A DNA stretch of 64,000 nt from Bradyrhizobium frederickii (lineage in GTDB: Bacteria > Pseudomonadota > Alphaproteobacteria > Rhizobiales > Xanthobacteraceae): the NCBI RefSeq assembly GCF_004570865.1, contig NZ_SPQS01000020.1, positions 62,001 to 126,000 of the forward strand, read 5' to 3'. Made by a program: the position numbers and the translations under genes. The notes beneath the pieces were generated by a model that saw only the letters and a program-made list of their open reading frames with translations, did no database searches and was not told the origin of the DNA. Shown here piece after piece: positions 52,278-62,095 of this stretch; the stretch's first letter is position 1; each line of letters starts with the position of its first letter.

Positions 52278-53764
52278 AGACAGTCGATATGAAACGCAGG
52301 GTGGATTTGGCGACGATGCGAACCTCGGTGGTTCGCGCCCTGTCGTTTTCGGCCGCTCTGGCGCTGGCGCTCAACCCGGTGCTGACCCCCGTGGTCGCCG
52401 CCGATTACCGTCCCGGGGCGACGGCCGCGGCGGATGGCCAGATGAACGCGCGCTTCCTCTCGCTCGGCGTCGGCAAATCCGTCGTGATCGACCTGCCGCG
52501 CGACATCAAGGACGTGCTGGTGGCCGATCCCAAGATCGCCAACGCTGTGGTCCGCTCGGCGCAGCGCGCCTATATCATCGGTGCCACGGTCGGCCAGACC
52601 AATATCGTGTTCTTCGATTCCGCCGGTCAGCAGATTGCGGCCTATGACATCGCGGTCAAGCGCGACCTCAACGGCGTGCGGGCCGCGCTGAAGCAGGTTC
52701 TGCCCAATTCGGACATTCAGATCGACGGACTCGGCGACGGCATTGTCCTGACCGGCACGGCGGCCAATCCGATGGAAGCGCAGCAGGCCAACGAGCTCGC
52801 CGCGCGCCTGGCCGGCGGCGCCGACAAGGTGGTGAACTCGATCGTGGTGCGCGGCCGCGACCAGGTCATGCTCAAGGTGACGGTGGCGGAGGTCCAGCGC
52901 ACCATCGTCAAGCAGCTCGGCATCGACCTGACCGCCAGCCTCAATTACGGCACGTCGGTGGTGAGCTTCAGCAACTCCAATCCGTTCACGGCGCTCGGCA
53001 AGAACCTCGTGGACGGCAACAATTTGACGACGAAGTTCGGCGGCTCGTCGTCGGTGCAGGCCACCCTGCGCGCGATGGAAAACGCGGGCGTGATCCGCAC
53101 GCTGGCCGAACCGAACCTGACCGCAATCTCCGGTGAATCGGCAACGTTCATCGCCGGCGGCGAATTCCCGGTCCCGGCTGGCTATGCGTGCGACCCCACC
53201 ACCCACGTCTGCACCACCCAGATCAGCTTCAAGAAGTTCGGTATCTCGCTCAACTTCACCCCTGTGGTGCTGAGCGAAGGCAAGATCAGCCTGCGCGTGA
53301 TGACCGAGGTCTCGGAGCTCTCGAACGAAAACGCGATCACGCTGTCGCAGGCCGTGACCTCGACCTCGGTGAACTCGCTGACGGTGCCCTCGATCAGGAC
53401 CCGCCGCGCGGAGACCTCGCTGGAAATTCCCTCCGGCGGCGCGATGGCGATGGCCGGCCTGATCCAGCAGCAGACCAAGCAGGCGATCAGCGGACTGCCG
53501 GGGATCATGCAGCTCCCGATCCTCGGCACGCTGTTCCGCAGCCGGGACTTCGTCAACAACGCGACCGAGCTGGTCGTGATCGTGACGCCCTATGTCGTTC
53601 GCGCGGTGGCGCCAAAGGACCTGTCGCGGCCGGATGACGGCTTCACGCCGCCTGCGGATCCACAGGTCCAGCTGCTCGGCAGCATCAACCGCATCTATGG
53701 CGTGCCCGGCCGGACCGAACCGGCCAAGAACTACCGCGGCACCTACGGCTTCATTACCGACTGA
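52274..53764 (+). CDS. cpaC: Type II/IV secretin CpaC (RcpA)
   Basis: A 496-residue outer-membrane secretin forming the pilus pore. After a signal peptide (residues ~1-38), there is the N-terminal pilus domain (RFLSLGVGKSVVIDLPRDIK), a BON-like section, and the secretin core with the closing consensus SGGAMAMAGLIQQQTKQAISGLPGIMQLPILGTLFRSRDFVNNATELVVIVTPYVV. It shares its N-domain with the stand-alone protein encoded at 48570. Confidence 0.95.
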   Translation: MKTVDMKRRVDLATMRTSVVRALSFSAALALALNPVLTPVVAADYRPGATAAADGQMNARFLSLGVGKSVVIDLPRDIKDVLVADPKIANAVVRSAQRAYIIGATVGQTNIVFFDSAGQQIAAYDIAVKRDLNGVRAALKQVLPNSDIQIDGLGDGIVLTGTAANPMEAQQANELAARLAGGADKVVNSIVVRGRDQVMLKVTVAEVQRTIVKQLGIDLTASLNYGTSVVSFSNSNPFTALGKNLVDGNNLTTKFGGSSSVQATLRAMENAGVIRTLAEPNLTAISGESATFIAGGEFPVPAGYACDPTTHVCTTQISFKKFGISLNFTPVVLSEGKISLRVMTEVSELSNENAITLSQAVTSTSVNSLTVPSIRTRRAETSLEIPSGGAMAMAGLIQQQTKQAISGLPGIMQLPILGTLFRSRDFVNNATELVVIVTPYVVRAVAPKDLSRPDDGFTPPADPQVQLLGSINRIYGVPGRTEPAKNYRGTYGFITD

Positions 53765-53784
53765 GGCGGAACGGGGACTTCACG

Positions 53785-54519
53785 ATGATCACAAGACCAC
53801 CCCAGCTTCGCAAGCGCGCCATCCGTCTCGGTGGCGCGCTGGTCGCAATGGCGCTCGCGCTCGGCGGCTGCCAACACGACGAAGTGGTTACTGCCTCGAT
53901 TCCCGACGACTACAAGCAGCGCCACCCGATCGCGATCGAGGAGCAGAATCGCTCGATCGTCGTCTTCGTCGGCCATGCCCGTGGCGGATTGACCGCTTCC
54001 CAGCGCGCCGACGTGATGGGCGTCGCATCGGCATGGCTGCACGAAGGCACGGGCGCCATCCGCATCGACGCACCGTCCGGCACGCCCAATGCGCGTCCGG
54101 TCGCGGACACGATGCGCGAAATCCAGGCGATGCTGGCGGCGGCAGGCGTTCCGCCGCGGGCCGTCAACGTTCGCCCCTACCAGCCCGAGGACAAGCGCTT
54201 CCTGCCGCCGATCCGTCTCACCTATTCCAAGATCGCAGCGATCGCAGGTCCCTGCGGCCTGTGGCCGGACGACATCGGCCCTTCGATGAAGAACAAGAGC
54301 TGGTTCGAGAACAAGGACTACTACAATTACGGTTGCGCCTATCAGCGCAACCTCGCGGCGATGGTCGACAATCCGTCGGACCTCGAGCAGCCGCGGCCTG
54401 AAACGCCGTCCTACACCCCCCGGCGCATCACCGGTCTCGAGAAGTACCGCAAGGGACTCACGAGCGCGACCACCTATCCCGAAGCCGACAAGGCCAAACT
54501 CAGCGACACCGGCAAATGA
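53785..54519 (+). CDS. cpaD: CpaD family pilus assembly lipoprotein
   Basis: A 244-residue lipoprotein with lipobox ALGGC at residues ~26-30. The CpaD core is seen in PIAIEEQNRSIVVFVGHARGGLTASQRADV and GLWPDDIGPSMKNKSWFENKDYYNYGCAYQRNLAAMV, whose GCA-x-QRN-x-A motif is characteristic. It assists the secretin in the outer membrane. It lies 20 bp after cpaC and overlaps cpaE by 4 bp. Confidence 0.93.
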   Translation: MITRPPQLRKRAIRLGGALVAMALALGGCQHDEVVTASIPDDYKQRHPIAIEEQNRSIVVFVGHARGGLTASQRADVMGVASAWLHEGTGAIRIDAPSGTPNARPVADTMREIQAMLAAAGVPPRAVNVRPYQPEDKRFLPPIRLTYSKIAAIAGPCGLWPDDIGPSMKNKSWFENKDYYNYGCAYQRNLAAMVDNPSDLEQPRPETPSYTPRRITGLEKYRKGLTSATTYPEADKAKLSDTGK

Positions 54520-55784
54520 TCAGCTACGCTCGCCAGACACACGAAGAGCAGCCGGAAGCGCCCCCTCCACCGGTCGAGGAGCATATTGCGCCGGCGCCGC
54601 GCGTCTCGGTCCAGGCCTTCTGCGAGACCGTCGAGACCGCTGCCGCGGTCCAGTCGGCCGGCGAGGACCGCCGCCTCGGCAAGGCCCATCTGAAGATCCA
54701 GATGGGCGGCATGGCGGCCGCGATCGAAGCCTACCGCTCGGCTCCCACGCCGAACGTGATCGTGCTCGAGAGCGACGGCCGCAACGACCTCCTGGGCGGG
54801 CTCGACCAGCTCGCCACCGTCTGCGACGCCGGCACCCGCGTAGTCGTGATCGGCCGCATCAACGACGTCACGCTCTACCGCGAGCTGGTGCGCCGCGGCG
54901 TCAGCGACTATGTGCTCGCGCCGGTCGGCGCGATCGACGTCGTACGCTCGATCTGCAACCTGTTCTCGGCGCCGGAAGCCAAGGCGGTCGGCCGCATCAT
55001 CGCCGTGGTCGGCGCCAAGGGGGGCGTCGGGGCTTCCACCATCTCGCACAACGTCGCCTGGGCGATCGCGCGCGACCTCGCAATGGACGCCGTCGTCGCC
55101 GATCTCGACCTGGCCTTCGGTACTGCCGGGCTCGACTACAACCAGGATCCGCCGCAGGGCATTGCCGACGCCGTGTTCTCGCCCGATCGCGTCGACACCG
55201 CCTTCATCGACCGCCTGCTGTCGAAATGTACCGACCATCTCAGCCTGCTGGCGGCGCCGGCGACGCTCGACCGGGTCTATGATTTCGGCACCGACGCCTT
55301 CGATTCCGTGTTCGACACGCTGCGCTCCACCATGCCGTGCATCGTGCTCGACATTCCGCACCAATGGTCGGGCTGGACCAAGCGCGCCTTGATCGGAGCG
55401 GACGATATCTTGATCGTGGCCGCCCCTGACCTCGCCAATCTGCGCAATACCAAGAATTTGTTCGATCTGTTGAAGGCCGCGCGCCCCAACGATCGGCCGC
55501 CGCTCTACTGCCTGAATCAGGTCGGCGTGCCGAAACGGCCCGAAATCGCCGCCGCGGAGTTCGCCAAGGCGATCGAGAGCCAGCCGATCGTCTCGATCCC
55601 GTTCGAGCCGCAGATCTTCGGCTCGGCGGCCAACAACGGCCAGATGATCGCGGAGATCTCCGCCAACCACAAGTCGATCGAGATGTTCCTTCAGATCGCC
55701 CAGCGCCTGACCGGCCGCTCCGAAACCAAGAAACAAAAGTCGTCCCTGTTTTCACCCCTGATTGACAAGTTGCGGGGAAAATAA
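54516..55784 (+). CDS. cpaE: CpaE-type ParA/MinD-like ATPase
   Basis: A 422-residue cytoplasmic protein with a receiver-like N-terminal domain (~40-145) and a MinD/ParA-like ATPase domain. The deviant Walker A is VVGAKGGVGASTISHN near residue 170, where the first lysine is present and the usual second is replaced by alanine-serine (GVGASTI). CpaE places the Tad machine at the cell pole. The N-terminal domain lacks clear phosphorylation residues. Confidence 0.92.
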   Translation: MISYARQTHEEQPEAPPPPVEEHIAPAPRVSVQAFCETVETAAAVQSAGEDRRLGKAHLKIQMGGMAAAIEAYRSAPTPNVIVLESDGRNDLLGGLDQLATVCDAGTRVVVIGRINDVTLYRELVRRGVSDYVLAPVGAIDVVRSICNLFSAPEAKAVGRIIAVVGAKGGVGASTISHNVAWAIARDLAMDAVVADLDLAFGTAGLDYNQDPPQGIADAVFSPDRVDTAFIDRLLSKCTDHLSLLAAPATLDRVYDFGTDAFDSVFDTLRSTMPCIVLDIPHQWSGWTKRALIGADDILIVAAPDLANLRNTKNLFDLLKAARPNDRPPLYCLNQVGVPKRPEIAAAEFAKAIESQPIVSIPFEPQIFGSAANNGQMIAEISANHKSIEMFLQIAQRLTGRSETKKQKSSLFSPLIDKLRGK

Positions 55785-55805
55785 GCCGCCGCATGGAGTT
55801 GTTAA

Positions 55806-57275
55806 GTGTTCGGTAAGCGTAGCGGAACAGACACCGACCTTCGGGCGCCCAAGCCCGGCGCCGTGTCGCTCGAGCCTGCCCAGGCTCCGGCGCCGACGGT
55901 GTCGCGCGCCCCGCCTCCGCCGGCCGTTGTCTCGCCGCCGCTTGCTCCCGCCAAGGCCCCGCCGCCCCCGGCCATGGAGAGCCGGCGTTCGGACAATTAC
56001 TACGAGGTCAAGGCGACCATCTTCGGCGCGCTGATCGAGGCGATCGACCTCGCCCAGCTGGCCAAGCTAGATTCGGAATCCGCCCGCGAGGAAATCCGCG
56101 ACATCGTCAACGAGATCATCGCGATCAAGAACATCGTGATGTCGATCGCCGAGCAGGAGGAGCTGCTCGACGACATCTGCAACGACGTTCTCGGCTACGG
56201 TCCGCTCGAGCCGCTGCTGTCTCGCGACGATATCGCCGACATCATGGTCAACGGCGCCAACACCGTCTACATCGAGGTCGCCGGCAAGATCCAGCGCACC
56301 GGTATCCGCTTTCGCGACAACCAGCAGCTCCTCAACATCTGCCAGCGCATCGTCAGCCAGGTCGGCCGGCGCGTCGACGAATCCTCGCCGATCTGCGACG
56401 CGCGCCTCGCCGACGGCTCCCGCGTCAACGCCATCGTGCCGCCGCTGTCGATCGACGGCCCGACGCTCACCATCCGCAAGTTCAAGAAGGACAAGCTGAC
56501 GCTGGATCAGCTCGTCAAGTTCGGCGCGATCTCGCCGGAAGGCGCCGAGATCCTCCAGATCATCGGTCGCGTCCGCTGCAACGTGCTGATCTCCGGCGGT
56601 ACAGGCTCGGGCAAGACGACGCTGCTCAACTGTCTGACCAATTACATCGAGCACGACGAGCGCGTCATCACCTGCGAGGACGCTGCCGAGCTCCAGCTCC
56701 AGCAGCCCCATGTGGTGCGGCTGGAGACCCGTCCGCCCAACATCGAGGGGGAGGGCCAGGTCACCATGCGCGAGTTGGTGCGCAACTGCCTGCGTATGCG
56801 GCCCGAACGCATCATCGTCGGCGAAGTCCGCGGACCCGAGGCGTTCGACCTGCTCCAGGCCATGAACACCGGCCATGACGGGTCGATGGGCACGCTGCAT
56901 GCCAACAACCCGCGCGAAGCGCTGTCGCGCTGCGAATCCATGATCACGATGGGCGGCTTTTCCCTGCCCTCGCGAACGATCCGCGAGATGATCTGCGCCT
57001 CGATCGACGTCATCGTCCAGGCCGCGCGACTGCGCGACGGCTCGCGCCGCATCACCCACATCACCGAGGTGATGGGCATGGAGGGCGACACCATCATCAC
57101 CCAGGACATCTTCCTCTACGACATGATCGGCGAGGACGCTAACGGCAAGATCATCGGCCGGCACCGCTCGACCGGTATCGGCCGTCCGAAGTTCTGGGAA
57201 CGCGCCCGCTATTACGGCGAGGAGAAGCGCCTTGCCGCCGCGCTCGACGCCGCGGAAGTGGCGCCGACGACGTGA
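55806..57275 (+). CDS. cpaF: Tad secretion ATPase CpaF (TadA)
   Basis: A 489-residue hexameric ATPase that powers pilus extension and retraction. The first ~60 residues are proline/alanine-rich and disordered. Domains follow: an all-alpha N-domain, then Walker A GGTGSGKT at 264-271, an Asp box (CEDAAEL), Walker B with catalytic glutamate in RIIVGEVRGPEAFDLL, and the His box MGTLHANNP. The GTG at 55806 is preceded by GGAG. Confidence 0.96.
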   Translation: MFGKRSGTDTDLRAPKPGAVSLEPAQAPAPTVSRAPPPPAVVSPPLAPAKAPPPPAMESRRSDNYYEVKATIFGALIEAIDLAQLAKLDSESAREEIRDIVNEIIAIKNIVMSIAEQEELLDDICNDVLGYGPLEPLLSRDDIADIMVNGANTVYIEVAGKIQRTGIRFRDNQQLLNICQRIVSQVGRRVDESSPICDARLADGSRVNAIVPPLSIDGPTLTIRKFKKDKLTLDQLVKFGAISPEGAEILQIIGRVRCNVLISGGTGSGKTTLLNCLTNYIEHDERVITCEDAAELQLQQPHVVRLETRPPNIEGEGQVTMRELVRNCLRMRPERIIVGEVRGPEAFDLLQAMNTGHDGSMGTLHANNPREALSRCESMITMGGFSLPSRTIREMICASIDVIVQAARLRDGSRRITHITEVMGMEGDTIITQDIFLYDMIGEDANGKIIGRHRSTGIGRPKFWERARYYGEEKRLAAALDAAEVAPTT

Positions 57276-57291
57276 GCAGGTCAGCGACGCC

Positions 57292-58269
57292 ATGAACATA
57301 CAGGTCCTCGCCCTCGCATTTCTCGCCACCGCAGCGGTCGGCGGCATCGCCTGGGTCTTCCTCTATCCGCTGCTCTCCGGGGAACGGAAGGCGGAAAGCC
57401 GGCGCGCCTCGATCTCGCGTGCCGACGCGCCGATGGCCAAGCAGAGCGAAAAGAGCCAGCGATCGCGCCGCGAGCAGGTCGAAACGTCGCTGAAGGACCT
57501 CGAGGCACGGCGTCAGCAGGAGAAGAGCGTTCCGCTCAACGTTCGCCTCTCCCAGGCCGGTCTGGACTGGACGCCGCAGAAATTCTGGATCGTGTCCGCC
57601 GTCGTGGCGGGCGTGCTGTTCGCGGCGGCCCTGTTCATCGGCGGCGGCCTGCTCGGCGCCGCTGGTCTCGCCTTTGCCGGAGGTTTTGGCCTGCCGCGCT
57701 GGGCCCTCGGCTTCCTGAAGAAGCGCCGGGAAGACAAGTTCCTGAAGGCACTGCCCGATGCGGTCGACGTCATCGTCCGCGGCATCAAGGCCGGCCTGCC
57801 GTTGTTCGAATCGATCAAGGTCGTCGCGGCCGATTCGCCCGAGCCGCTGCGCAGCGAATTCCTCGCCATCATCGAGACGCAGGCGATCGGTATGCCGCTG
57901 GGCGAGGCTTGCTCCCGGCTCTATGAGCGCATGCCGCTGCCCGAAGCCAACTTTTTCGGCATCGTCATCTCGATCCAGCAGAAATCGGGCGGCAACCTCT
58001 CCGAGGCGCTGGGCAACCTCTCCAAGGTGCTGCGCGACCGCAAGAAGATGAAAGAGAAGATCCAGGCGATGTCGATGGAAGCCAAGGCCTCGGCCGGCAT
58101 CATCGGCTCGTTGCCGCCGATCGTGATGTTCCTCGTCTATCTCACGACGCCGCACTACATCTCGCTACTTTGGACTCATCCCACCGGCCAGCTGATGCTG
58201 GTCGGCTGCGTCGTCTGGATGTCGATCGGCATCATGGTGATGAAAAAGATGATCAATTTCGACTTCTGA
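57292..58269 (+). CDS. tadB: Type II secretion F-domain inner-membrane protein TadB
   Basis: A 325-residue inner-membrane platform protein with about four or five hydrophobic segments and a cytoplasmic type II/IV secretion F domain (LPDAVDVIVRGIKAGLPLFESIKVVA, NFFGIVISIQQKSGGNLSEALGNLSKVLRDRKKMKEKI). It works with TadC beneath the CpaF ATPase. The ATG at 57292 is chosen. The upstream part of the frame overlaps the end of cpaF. Confidence 0.94.
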   Translation: MNIQVLALAFLATAAVGGIAWVFLYPLLSGERKAESRRASISRADAPMAKQSEKSQRSRREQVETSLKDLEARRQQEKSVPLNVRLSQAGLDWTPQKFWIVSAVVAGVLFAAALFIGGGLLGAAGLAFAGGFGLPRWALGFLKKRREDKFLKALPDAVDVIVRGIKAGLPLFESIKVVAADSPEPLRSEFLAIIETQAIGMPLGEACSRLYERMPLPEANFFGIVISIQQKSGGNLSEALGNLSKVLRDRKKMKEKIQAMSMEAKASAGIIGSLPPIVMFLVYLTTPHYISLLWTHPTGQLMLVGCVVWMSIGIMVMKKMINFDF

Positions 58270-58278
58270 CGGTGCCGC

Positions 58279-59253
58279 ATGGTCGAGTTCCTCGTTTCAA
58301 AACTGCATGACGTCCGTTTCATGACCATGTTGCTGGCGGCCGTCGCCGCCAGCGCCACCGTCTATACGCTGGTGATGCCGCTGTTCGCCGGCGAGGGACT
58401 CTCCAAGCGCATGAAGGCGGTCGCGAGCGAGCGTGAGCGCATTCGGCAGCGCGAGCGCGAGCGCCTTCACAAGAACGAAAAGGTCTCGCTGCGCCAGACG
58501 CCGAAGCAGCTCGTCTCCAAGGTCGTGGAGGACTTCAACCTCACCAAATGGCTCGCGCAGGAGGCGGCGCGGGACAAGCTCATCATGGCCGGCTACCGCG
58601 GCCAGGCGCCCTACATCACCTTCCTGTTTGCCCGCTTGGTCACCCCGATCGTGCTCTTCGTCGGCTCGCTCCTCTACGTTTTCGTGATCGCGCACATGGA
58701 CAGGCCGATGCCGATCAAGATCGGCATCTGCATCGGCGCGGCCTATCTCGGTCTCCAGGCGCCGATGCTGTTCCTGAAGAATGCGATCTCCAAGCGCCAG
58801 CTCTCGATCAAGCGCGCCTTTCCCGATGCACTGGACCTGCTTCTGATCTGTATCGAATCCGGCATGTCGGTCGAAATGGCGTTCCGGAAGGTTGCCACCG
58901 AAATCGTGGGACAGTCGATTGCGCTGTCGGAGGAGTTCACGCTGACCACGGCCGAATTGTCCTACCTGCAGGACCGCAAGGTCGCCTATGAGAATTTGGC
59001 GCGACGCACCGGGCTCGAGGGCGTCAAGTCGGTCTGTCTCGCGCTTCAGCAGGCGGAGCGCTACGGCACCCCGCTCGGTCAATCCTTGCGCGTCATGGCA
59101 CAGGAAAACCGCGACATGCGGATGACCGAGGCCGAGAAGAAGGCCGCCGCGTTGCCGCCGAAACTGACGGTGCCGATGATCCTGTTCTTCCTGCCGGTGC
59201 TGTTCGTCGTCATTCTCGGACCGACCGGCATCAAGCTCACCGAGATGCAGTGA
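58279..59253 (+). CDS. tadC: Type II secretion F-domain inner-membrane protein TadC
   Basis: A 324-residue second platform protein. Its F-domain is FPDALDLLLICIESGMSVEMAFRKVATEI with ERYGTPLGQSLRVMAQENRDMRMTEAEKKAAALPPKLTVPMILFFLP at the end. It shares the plan of TadB, with about four transmembrane segments. It is 10 bp after tadB and closes the plus-strand Tad operon, facing the tadD-like gene. Confidence 0.94.
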   Translation: MVEFLVSKLHDVRFMTMLLAAVAASATVYTLVMPLFAGEGLSKRMKAVASERERIRQRERERLHKNEKVSLRQTPKQLVSKVVEDFNLTKWLAQEAARDKLIMAGYRGQAPYITFLFARLVTPIVLFVGSLLYVFVIAHMDRPMPIKIGICIGAAYLGLQAPMLFLKNAISKRQLSIKRAFPDALDLLLICIESGMSVEMAFRKVATEIVGQSIALSEEFTLTTAELSYLQDRKVAYENLARRTGLEGVKSVCLALQQAERYGTPLGQSLRVMAQENRDMRMTEAEKKAAALPPKLTVPMILFFLPVLFVVILGPTGIKLTEMQ

Positions 59254-59312
59254 CACAAGCCCCCGACCGCGCGCGGTCCGCGGGACGGCTTCTTCTGAGG
59301 ATCAGATCTTGA

Positions 59313-60128
59313 TCAGTCGGGCTGGTTGAGCGAGGCGACCGGGGTCCGCTTCGGCCCGCCGCGATGATTGTCGCTGCGGCTCAGCATTTCCTTGAGATAA
59401 GTGACATTGGCCGCGGCCTGATCCGGCGGCAGATCCGCCTTCACGATGGTCTCGGCCTCCGCGAAGCGGCCCTGGAGACCGACGACGAGGCCGAGATTTT
59501 GCCGTACCCGGCTGCTGGCGCGCGGCGAGGCGTGGGCTTGCCGCAACGCCTCTTCGGCCTTGGGCAGATCCTTCGACAGCATGTAGGACAGGCCGAGATT
59601 GGAAAGCACGCCAGGATCACCCGGCGCGATCTTGAGCGCGCTCGTATAATAGGAGCGCGCCTCCTCGTGACGGCCCATCTGGTCCAGCGCGGTGCCCTGC
59701 ACCGAGAGCAGGCGCCAGTCCGGATTATCAGGCGAATGCGCCTTCGACAGGACGTCGTAGGCCTGCTGGAAATTGCCGTTGTCGGCGAGCGCGCGGCCAT
59801 ACTGCGCGAGCAGCGCCTTGTTGCCGGGATTGGCGATGGTCGCCTGCTCGAGCACGGCGGCGGCCTGGGCGCGTTGGCCGTTGGCGCGCAAGGCCTGGCC
59901 ATAGGCCAGCGCCGCCTCGGCATCCCTGGGATTGGCCCGGTAGCGCTCGCCATAGACCTCGACGGCGCGCGCGGGATCGGTGGGAGCCGCTTCTGCCCGT
60001 GGTCCGCCGACCGAGCCCGTCACGTCGGAGAGTTTCGACATGCCCGTGCAGCCGCCGAGGCCCATGGCGACCGCCGCGACCAGCGAGGTGGACGCAAGAA
60101 GCCGGGCGAGACTGAACCGTTGACGCAT
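59313..60128 (-). CDS. tadD: Tetratricopeptide-repeat lipoprotein (TadD-like)
   Basis: A 271-residue lipoprotein with lipobox LGGC at about residue 28. About six TPR units follow from residue ~45, for example VYGERYRANPRDAEAALAYGQALRANGQ and LGLSYMLSKDLPKAEEALRQAH. TadD acts as a pilotin-like factor for secretin assembly in Tad systems, which agrees with its neighbours. It is convergent with tadC. An own promoter is required. Confidence 0.86.
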   Translation of the reverse strand: MRQRFSLARLLASTSLVAAVAMGLGGCTGMSKLSDVTGSVGGPRAEAAPTDPARAVEVYGERYRANPRDAEAALAYGQALRANGQRAQAAAVLEQATIANPGNKALLAQYGRALADNGNFQQAYDVLSKAHSPDNPDWRLLSVQGTALDQMGRHEEARSYYTSALKIAPGDPGVLSNLGLSYMLSKDLPKAEEALRQAHASPRASSRVRQNLGLVVGLQGRFAEAETIVKADLPPDQAAANVTYLKEMLSRSDNHRGGPKRTPVASLNQPD

Positions 60129-60317
60129 GACGCCTTGACTCTCGAGCCGATTGATCGAGCTGAACGCGCCAGCAATAGGCTGTTAACCCTAACGGCCGGT
60201 TAACGCCGCTTCCCGGCCCGCACCTCTCACGGCGACGTCTGCGGCGGCGTCTCCGCCGAGGTCGAGATCGGGGCCGAGCACCCTCATCTGCCCGTTAGAT
60301 GCCTCAGCATTGCCGCC

Positions 60318-60521
60318 TCAATATTCGATCGCGAGCCGCTTGCGGATTTCGTCGATGCGCTTGTCGAGCGCATCGAAGCGCGCGTGGACCGAGCGGTCGT
60401 GGAGATAGAAGACGTAACCGCCGGCAAGGAGCGCGAAGATCCAGTGGTGGTGCTCGACATAGCCAAAGATCGCCTCGACGGCATGGCCGATGAACGTGAC
60501 CACGCTCCACACAAATTCCAT
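60318..60521 (-). CDS. Small membrane protein, 67 residues
   Basis: A membrane protein with one hydrophobic region (HWIFALLAGGYVFYL, residues ~26-42) followed by a basic/acidic helix HDRSVHARFDALDKRIDEIRKRLAIEY that looks like a short coiled coil. GGGAGGA eight bases ahead of the ATG at 60521 supports the start. No family was recognised. The long antisense frames over it are ignored. Confidence 0.6.
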   Translation of the reverse strand: MEFVWSVVTFIGHAVEAIFGYVEHHHWIFALLAGGYVFYLHDRSVHARFDALDKRIDEIRKRLAIEY

Positions 60522-60721
60522 TGCATGTCCTCCCGGCGCGTTTGTCGTCGGCCGCCTGATCTCCAGCCCTGGCGACCATTGCCGGAACCTAGCATGGCCC
60601 CCTTGCCGCGAGTAGCGGCTCGCCGAAGCGGTGGCAGCAAAGCCGATTGCAGCCGCGGCGAAACTCTGCGAAGTCTCGTCCGTTCGCATGACCCGTTTGA
60701 TCCGACGATCCGGACCCGCCA

Positions 60722-62095
60722 ATGCCTGCTGTCTTCGAGACGTCATCCACCGCCATCCCGATCACGTTCGTCACAAAATCGAGCTGGGATCAGGTCGCCG
60801 AGGCGCTGCCGCCGGCGCAGCGCCAGTTCGCCACTTCATGCGCCTTTGCTGCCAAGCCCGGTGGTTATCTCGCGCTGCCCGCGCCCGATGGCGCGATCGC
60901 CCAGGTGCTGTTCGGCCTGGACGACGACACTGCACGATCGCGCGACCTGTTCCGGCCCGGCGCCCTGCCCGGCCTGCTGCCGCCGGGTACTTATCGCTTT
61001 GCCAATGCGCCGCACGATATACGGCTGGCGGCGCTCGCTTTCGCGCTCGGCACCTACCGCTTCGCGCGCTACCGCAAGGCTGACAGGCCCGAGGTCCGGC
61101 TGGTGCCGCCTGATGGCGTCGATCCTGCCGAGATCGAGCGGATCGCCAATGCGGCGATGCTGGCGCGCGACCTCATCAACACGCCCTCCAACGACATGGG
61201 GCCGGAAGAGCTCGCGGCCGCCGCGCAAGACCTCGCCGCGGAGTTCGGCGCAAGCTTTTCCTGCACCATCGGCGAGGAGCTGGAGAAGCACTTCCCGCTG
61301 ATCCACGCCGTCGGCATGGCGTCGAGCCGCGCGCCTCGGCTGATCGACATCGGTTGGGGCGATCCCGATCATCCCAAGGTGACGCTGGTCGGCAAGGGCG
61401 TCTGCTTCGACACCGGCGGGCTCGACCTGAAACCGTCGAGTGGCATGCTGATCATGAAGAAGGACATGGGCGGCGCTGCCAACGTGCTGGCGCTGGCGCG
61501 CATGGTGATGGACGCGAAGCTGAAGGTGCGCCTGCGCGTGCTGATTCCGGCGGTGGAGAACGCCGTCGCCGGCAATGCCTTCCGCCCGCTCGACATCTTC
61601 ACCTCGCGCAAGGGCATCACCGTCGAGATCGGCAACACCGACGCGGAAGGACGCCTGGTGCTCGCCGATGCGCTGGCGCTGGCCGACGAGGAGAAGCCCG
61701 ACCTGCTGATCGACCTGGGCACGCTGACCGGCGCGGCGCGCGTCGCGCTGGGACCGGATCTGCCGCCCTTCTACACCAATGATGAGACCCTTGCCGCCGA
61801 CCTTGCGCGTTGCGCGGTGAAGGAGAACGATCCGTTGTGGCGCATGCCGCTGTGGCCTCCTTACGACAAATGGCTGGACTCCAAGACGGCCACGATCACC
61901 AACGCGCCCTCCGGCGGTTTTGCCGGCTCGATCACCTGCGCGCTCTTCCTGCAGCGCTTCGTCGAGCACGCCGGGAGCTGGCTGCATGTCGACATCTACG
62001 GCTGGACGCCGTCGGCCAAGCCCGCACGCCCCGAAGGCGGCGAGTGCCAGGCCGCGCGCGCCATCTACACCTTGCTGAGCGAGCGCTATGCATGA
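60722..62095 (+). CDS. Leucyl aminopeptidase family protein (M17)
   Basis: A 457-residue zinc/manganese aminopeptidase of family M17, cutting N-terminal residues from peptides. Active-site parts are the metal and catalytic K225 in TLVGKGVCFDTGGLDLKP with D230, MKKDMGGAANVL near 246, and NTDAEGR at 305-311, containing the metal-binding D and E and catalytic R. The N-terminal domain is shorter and more divergent than in PepA, so I do not name it pepA. It overlaps the next gene by 8 bp, linking it to a cell-wall peptidase. Confidence 0.93.
   Translation: MPAVFETSSTAIPITFVTKSSWDQVAEALPPAQRQFATSCAFAAKPGGYLALPAPDGAIAQVLFGLDDDTARSRDLFRPGALPGLLPPGTYRFANAPHDIRLAALAFALGTYRFARYRKADRPEVRLVPPDGVDPAEIERIANAAMLARDLINTPSNDMGPEELAAAAQDLAAEFGASFSCTIGEELEKHFPLIHAVGMASSRAPRLIDIGWGDPDHPKVTLVGKGVCFDTGGLDLKPSSGMLIMKKDMGGAANVLALARMVMDAKLKVRLRVLIPAVENAVAGNAFRPLDIFTSRKGITVEIGNTDAEGRLVLADALALADEEKPDLLIDLGTLTGAARVALGPDLPPFYTNDETLAADLARCAVKENDPLWRMPLWPPYDKWLDSKTATITNAPSGGFAGSITCALFLQRFVEHAGSWLHVDIYGWTPSAKPARPEGGECQAARAIYTLLSERYA

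Noticed and set aside
59254..59312. Possible terminator between convergent tadC and tadD
   Set aside because: Complementary bits (AAGCCC and GGCTT) are interrupted and there is no convincing T run, so it is not listed.
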